DNA of 64,000 nucleotides from Oscheius tipulae (Eukaryota; Nematoda; Chromadorea; Rhabditida; Rhabditidae): positions 5,270,001-5,334,000 of the forward strand of contig JASJZH010000003.1 of assembly GCA_037178975.1 (NCBI GenBank), in the 5' to 3' direction. A program made the translations under genes and the position numbers. This document shows positions 59,901 through 64,000 of the stretch, piece by piece (position 1 is the first letter of the stretch; each line of letters starts with the position of its first letter). Below the pieces are notes generated by a model. That model did not search any database and had not been told where the DNA came from. It was given only the letters and a program-made list of their open reading frames with translations.

Positions 59901-60960
59901 AACAAGGCAAATAAGGACTGTCTATTTGGAAACTGAATCTCTTGGGCCACACTCGAAGCACCAGCTGTCTCTGGTGATCCTCAAGAGGTTCAGGTGCTAC
60001 AATTCAGACTGCCAATAATTGATGGAAAGGGTAGACTAACCCTTTGTTAAATGGTAGTTTCTCACGCGAAATTTCCTCAACCCTCTTGCCCAATCAAAGC
60101 CCGTCCCCCGCTAATGAGGATGTATATTTCATTTGTTCTCTCCCTTTCCAGCCATATGGCATTCCTCGGGGAGGAGGTCACAGTCAATCTCTAACCTCTC
60201 GATCTCCTTCTGCTGTTGAACATTCGTGATGGCTGCCAAGTAGCGCATAATGATCTTACTCGTTTCCGTCTTTCCAGCGCCGGATTCTCCTGAACGCAAT
60301 ATTCTTTGTAATTAATCAATATGCTAACCGGAAATAACAATACATGAGTCTCGTCCAAACCGTTTCATGGAACGATAAGCGGAGTCAGCGATGGCAAAAG
60401 CATGTGGAGGACGCTCGTAGATCTCTCGACCCTGAATATGGATTGAACTGGTCCAGAAAAGACCTGAACCTTATATTTATCAATATGTTGTTTGTCATAA
60501 ATCGGTAGGTTTCGATAGGGATTGACCGCGATCAGAACCTCTCCGATGTAAGTGTAGATTCGACTCTTCGAGTATCTGAAACCGCAGTTGTACTCGTTCT
60601 CCTTTCAACATATTCCGCCGTTCCTGTAATTGGAGCCTGCCTTACGAAACCCGTCTCATGGCTCATTGAGTCATAAGATTACGAAAGTGTTCCGATTTGA
60701 AAACTCGAAAATAGTCGACCAGTTTATGCAAATTCGTGCCTCGTGTGAGCCTGTTGAATGGTTTTACGGTCTCTTCCGCCCTCGCCTGCCTAATCCGCCT
60801 CCTGTCCAGCCGGCGAAGCATCGCAACAAGCCGCATAAACCACTGGAAAAAAGACCGACCTTAAGCGGAGGTTGGACACGATAGATGGGAGGTCGACTGT
60901 GTGGAGGAGCACGAGGTCCTCCACTCCGTACTCTTTCGGATCGTGCTCCGCCAAGGCCAT
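56929..60960 (-). CDS. Class I myosin (MYO1D-like)
   Basis: Starts [20 protein letters not shown]. Exon 1 ends NLRLR across a roughly 290-nt intron (about 60581-60872) to [20 protein letters not shown]. The motor has [18 protein letters not shown] (P-loop, about 60250-60300), [16 protein letters not shown] (switch I) and [12 protein letters not shown] (switch II, about 58940-58990). IQ-type neck sequence follows at about 57600-57830. The tail is a TH1 membrane-binding domain ([20 protein letters not shown] through [14 protein letters not shown]). With no SH3 or TH2 it is a short-tailed class I myosin of the MYO1D kind, moving membranes on actin. A second long intron is at about 59853-60190. 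The stop is at 56929. Confidence 0.92.
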
Positions 60961-62936
60961 GGCACGGAAACTATACCACTGTAATCAATGATAGAAGAGA
61001 AATTGGCGAGAATTGAAGAGAGATGGAAGAGCAATGGAAGATTTTTAAGACTCTGGAAGACTCTCTGTTTTGAGAAGATACGGGATGTCTTAACAGTCGT
61101 GTAAGAATCGAAAGAAGACAGAAGAGGGTAGGGTGTAAACTGCTACGAAACTGGGCAGTAGTCTGGGAAATCTTCGAAAACAAGAAGTGCGCGTACTGCT
61201 ATTTGAAGTGAACCTTACGGGTATTGGTACAACTGGATGTTTCAAATAGAATTACGAGTCTGACTGTCCTTTTGGGCTCTTTGTTGGAAAAGCATCTCTG
61301 ATAGCAGAAGATAAGCTGAAGCGTGGCACGTAAAGAGTACTAGGGTGGAGACAGGTGGTCCATCTGGCGAGGAAAGAGATCGGAGAAAAAACGAGACAAA
61401 GAAGACAATTAGTCAAGGATCGGAAGAGATGAGTCAAGTAGTCACGGAGGAGAAAGTCAAGGGAATAGTACAGGGATTCGTGTAAAACAGAGCAACTCAA
61501 ACGAGAAAAGAGACCGATCGGCCGTCAACCCATTGTGAATCAGACGGCAAACAATTCCCGATAAGGGAGACTGGGCTGGAGGAGGAGGGACTGGCAGCAA
61601 TTGAAGAGAGGGGATATTCAAACGGCTGAACCAGTCGCAACTTTTACGGGGAGGTCTATCTATTTCCCGTTCATTGAGACATTTATTGCGTTCGAGAGGG
61701 CAAAAAAGAGCTGTCTGAAACACAATGACCTATTCATGAGAGGCAGGAGCAATGAGATTTGGCACTTTTATGAGCGGAGTATAATTTCGTAGACGTCCAG
61801 ACACGTCAAAAACACGAGAAGATGAATATTTCGATGGATGAGTAAAGCTTTGCGAAGGGAACGATCAAGAGAGCGAATCGGGCACTATGATGTTGTGAGA
61901 GACACATGAGTTCACTCGTCAGTCTTTTCCGCTGCGAAACGGGCGAGAAAACAAATATTGTAGAGCCGAGTTTGGCAACGGTCTGCCTCTTCCGCTTACC
62001 GGTTCGGGCAATGTATTGTGGTTCTGACAAGAAGAGAGCAAAAACGAGCATTAGCATGGAAAATTGAACCAGCTGGATTCCCGATTCTGGGGGTCGATAA
62101 CCATCTGCTCTGAAAACGCGTGGTACCGTCGAAATCGTTGGTCACGCCCACCTCATGCTCTTTGGGTATTTCCAAACATCAACGATCTGTCTCTGAAAGT
62201 CAGAATATCGTCATTCAGCTAATTGTATAGAGGGTCTGAAAATTCAAACAGCCGTTACGATTCATCTTTGTCCATTCTTCCACTTAGAGAGCGCAGTGTT
62301 ATAAGTCCGTGAAAAAGCTGTCTATTTGAGCAGTTTCTGTTTAACTGCCTCTCAATCTCGTCTTGTTCAGTATTTTTCTACCGTTCTGTTTACTGTAGTT
62401 TTGTATTTGGATAATCTCAATGATTCAGCCATGAAGTACTTGAGAGGACAAATCATTTTCGGGGCAGAAATATAAGCGATGTTTACAAGCCCGTTATTTT
62501 CAAACGACCTGGATTGACCTTCCTTACTACAGCAGTGGACTGCTTTCCACAGATCTTTTACAATTTTTCTATCACCAAGATCCTCCCTTCGACTAGAAAT
62601 ATCATTTGCACTTTTCGAGCAAATATGTAGAATGCGCGACCGCAGATTAGGTGTCTGAACTATGTTTGCTGCTCTGTTCAAGTAAGAGGCTTGAATTGTG
62701 CCACGGTTTGTTTAGAAAAGCCTTTAAAAACTTTTTTCTTCTTCTGCTTGTCGCTGATAGCCATTACAAACGAACAAGTATGATCAGCGAATACCTTGGT
62801 TTTCCCGGTAAAGATGCTCCATCTCACAGCCGCCAAGGTTCAATTTTCGAATGGCAAATTTGTTTTTCTCTCGATTTCATGCCCTTTTCAGTATGTTTTA
62901 CCCTAATAACCTATCCTTTTAGAAGAATGACCGCAG
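60961..62936. other. Intergenic, no gene recognised
   Basis: About 2 kb between the divergent myosin and mis-12 genes. It has purine-rich runs (about 60985-61060, 61340-61480) and several short open frames, none conserved. Frames at 62367-62681 (-) and 62651-63037 (+) overlap the mis-12 leader and look fortuitous. Confidence 0.4.
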
Positions 62937-63591
62937 AATATGAGCATGAGTTATTGTCCAATGAGTTCGACGCCATGCATTTCGGATTTACTCCTCGCGG
63001 ATTTACTGACCAAGGTTTGACTCCTTCAGTACTTTAAAATTCTGTTTCAGTGTACAACTGTGCCGCTGACGCCTGGATCGAAGTTATACAAGAAAAGCTG
63101 CTCAAAGAGCCTCTTTTCAATGTTGCCGCAAAAGACAAAAAGTTTCGTGAAAGTCTGATGGATATGCTTTTCACTACCGGCGGAAATGCATTTGGAAAAC
63201 TGATGACAGAATTCACAGTAAGTGTTTATTTCGGCTTGTCCTCAATTTCCAATTTTAGCGATACACTTCTCGCTATATTTTTCGGATTCCTGAATCGGTC
63301 ACATTACCTGTTCATCGCGATGTTCACCGTCTGGTCTCAATTGAAATGAAGGAAGACGAACAATATAGCTTATCGAAGGAGACGAAAAAGATTCGAGCTA
63401 AAGAAAGTGATATCGAAGTGGTATGTTTTGCTTCCAATGTGCAATGCCAATTTGCTTTATAGAAGAAACTAGCCGTTGCCGAAGTGAAGAACCGTATCAG
63501 TGACGCTGAAGAAGCTATTAAACAAATGAGGAGAATGCTGGAGATTCTTCAGCACAGAGAAGCGGAGAAACATGTAGATGAGGAGGATTGA
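62937..63591 (+). CDS. mis-12: Kinetochore protein Mis12
   Basis: Four exons, about 190 residues. The ATG is 4 nt after CCTTTTAG, a likely trans-splice acceptor. The family hallmarks are present: FDAMHFGFTPRGFTDQVYNC (F-F-G-F-T-P near the N-terminus), a helical WIEVIQEKLLKEP region, YIFRIPESVTLPVHRD (the RIPxxxxLP motif) and a C-terminal coiled coil (KKLAVAEVKNRISDAEEAIK onwards). Length fits Mis12. It links centromeric chromatin to the KMN network. A short UTR leads to AATAAA at 63645-63650. Confidence 0.9.
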
Positions 63592-63608
63592 GGATTCCCG
63601 GCAGTATT

Positions 63609-63989
63609 TTACACAAAGAAAGTCCTGACTGAAATGATCTTGTAAATAAAAAACTTTACTGGAATATTGAAGGTAATTGCTGTCACGAAACAAGTGCTTT
63701 TGTTCTGCTTGTCAAGGTCAATGTGGCCGTAGGGCATCCATCCCGAACCTGCCACAGTTGGCGGCGCGAACCGGCTATTCGTGTTCATCTCATCCAGAGT
63801 GCCTCCGCCCATCCTTCTCGTCTTGTAACATCTCTCTCCAACATGAGGTGAGTTCCGTCTCGTTTCTTTTTCAAACCTATCACCAGATGGTTTATTCTCG
63901 TACTCCTCATCCTCTCTCCAGGTGATTGTCAAAAAGTGGGGCCACCTGGACCCATCACTTCTCATTTTCTCGATTGGCTCATAGCCCAT
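63609..63989 (-). CDS. Uncertain minus-strand ORF at window edge
   Basis: Open for 126 codons and ending 18 nt from the mis-12 stop. Part of it (RMGGGTLDEMNTNSRFAPPT, VAGSGWMPYGHIDLDKQN) looks coding-like, but the last 20 residues read like translated UTR. It may be the terminal exon of a gene that continues beyond 64000, with the true stop obscured by an unseen splice. No family is recognised. Confidence 0.25.
   Translation of the reverse strand: MGYEPIEKMRSDGSRWPHFLTITWREDEEYENKPSGDRFEKETRRNSPHVGERCYKTRRMGGGTLDEMNTNSRFAPPTVAGSGWMPYGHIDLDKQNKSTCFVTAITFNIPVKFFIYKIISVRTFFV
63645..63650 (+). terminator. Poly(A) signal of mis-12
   Basis: AATAAA 54 nt after the mis-12 stop. It lies within the convergent minus-strand open frame, so transcripts from the two strands would overlap. 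Confidence 0.6.
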
Positions 63990-64000
63990 GGGTAAGTTCA

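Noticed and set aside
1-64000. Prokaryotic systems such as CRISPR arrays, operons with Shine-Dalgarno sites or phage
   Set aside because: The spliced genes, short GT-AG introns and intron-bearing tRNA show this is a eukaryotic chromosome; no regularly spaced repeat array was seen.

Overview
This is eukaryotic nuclear DNA, most likely from a nematode. The genes are built from short exons split by very short GT-AG introns (often 35-50 nt), with TTTTCAG or TTTTAG acceptors. Many start codons lie 0-20 nt downstream of an unpaired acceptor-like TTTCAG/TTTTAG, as expected for spliced-leader trans-splicing. The gene content fits too: an NRF-domain acyltransferase-3, a small CAP protein, a cuticlin-like ZP protein, a worm-type CK1/TTBK-like kinase, an F-box gene and a tRNA-Leu(CAA) with an intron. 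The genus cannot be fixed by reading. All multi-exon models were spliced by eye.

Layout. 1-2.7 kb: no recognisable gene, one repeat copy. 2.7-6.1 kb (+): acyltransferase-3, then a CAP protein 138 nt later. 6.1-8.3 kb (-): an NFATC2IP/Rad60-type protein followed 162 nt downstream by the CTD phosphatase Ssu72. 8.5-9.5 kb: a broken coiled-coil gene. 9.9-11.3 kb (+): a C2H2 zinc-finger protein. 11.8-13.3 kb (+): a CK1/TTBK-like kinase with an altered DFG motif. 13.4-16.5 kb (-): mitochondrial ribosomal protein L17 and, 148 nt downstream, LRRC47. 16.9-21.4 kb (-): KSR, divergent from RNPS1 (22.3-23.3 kb, +). 23.4-24.5 kb (-): an SH2-only protein whose pTyr-binding arginine is replaced, and a small membrane protein 145 nt downstream. 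25.25-25.69 kb: a 440-bp foldback transposon-like element. 25.9-27.3 kb (+): ZP/cuticlin-like protein. 27.5-30.2 kb (-): ankyrin-SOCS box protein. 30.9-36.5 kb (-): DNA topoisomerase II. 37.3-39.5 kb (+): an unrecognised helical protein with a Gly/Asn/Arg-rich tail. 39.8-41.1 kb: degenerate repeated gene fragments. 41.2-43.8 kb (-): LDL-receptor-like protein. 44.4-45.9 kb (-): F-box protein. 47.6 kb (-): tRNA-Leu. 48.6-55.3 kb (-): Dicer, divergent from ribosomal protein eL6 (55.7-56.6 kb, +). 56.9-61.0 kb (-): class I myosin. 62.9-63.6 kb (+): kinetochore protein Mis12.

How it fits together. The region is gene-dense, with four same-strand pairs 138-162 nt apart that look like operons, several convergent pairs with almost abutting 3' ends, and two tight divergent promoters (KSR/RNPS1 and Dicer/eL6). 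Most genes are conserved housekeeping or signalling functions (RNA processing, replication, RNA interference, Ras-MAPK scaffolding, endocytosis, cytoskeleton, chromosome segregation). No new multi-gene system was identified. The oddest items are the near-perfect foldback element, a four-copy dispersed repeat family, three proteins with altered signature residues (SH2, kinase DFG, LDLR endocytosis motif) and a degenerate tandem array at 39.8-41.1 kb.
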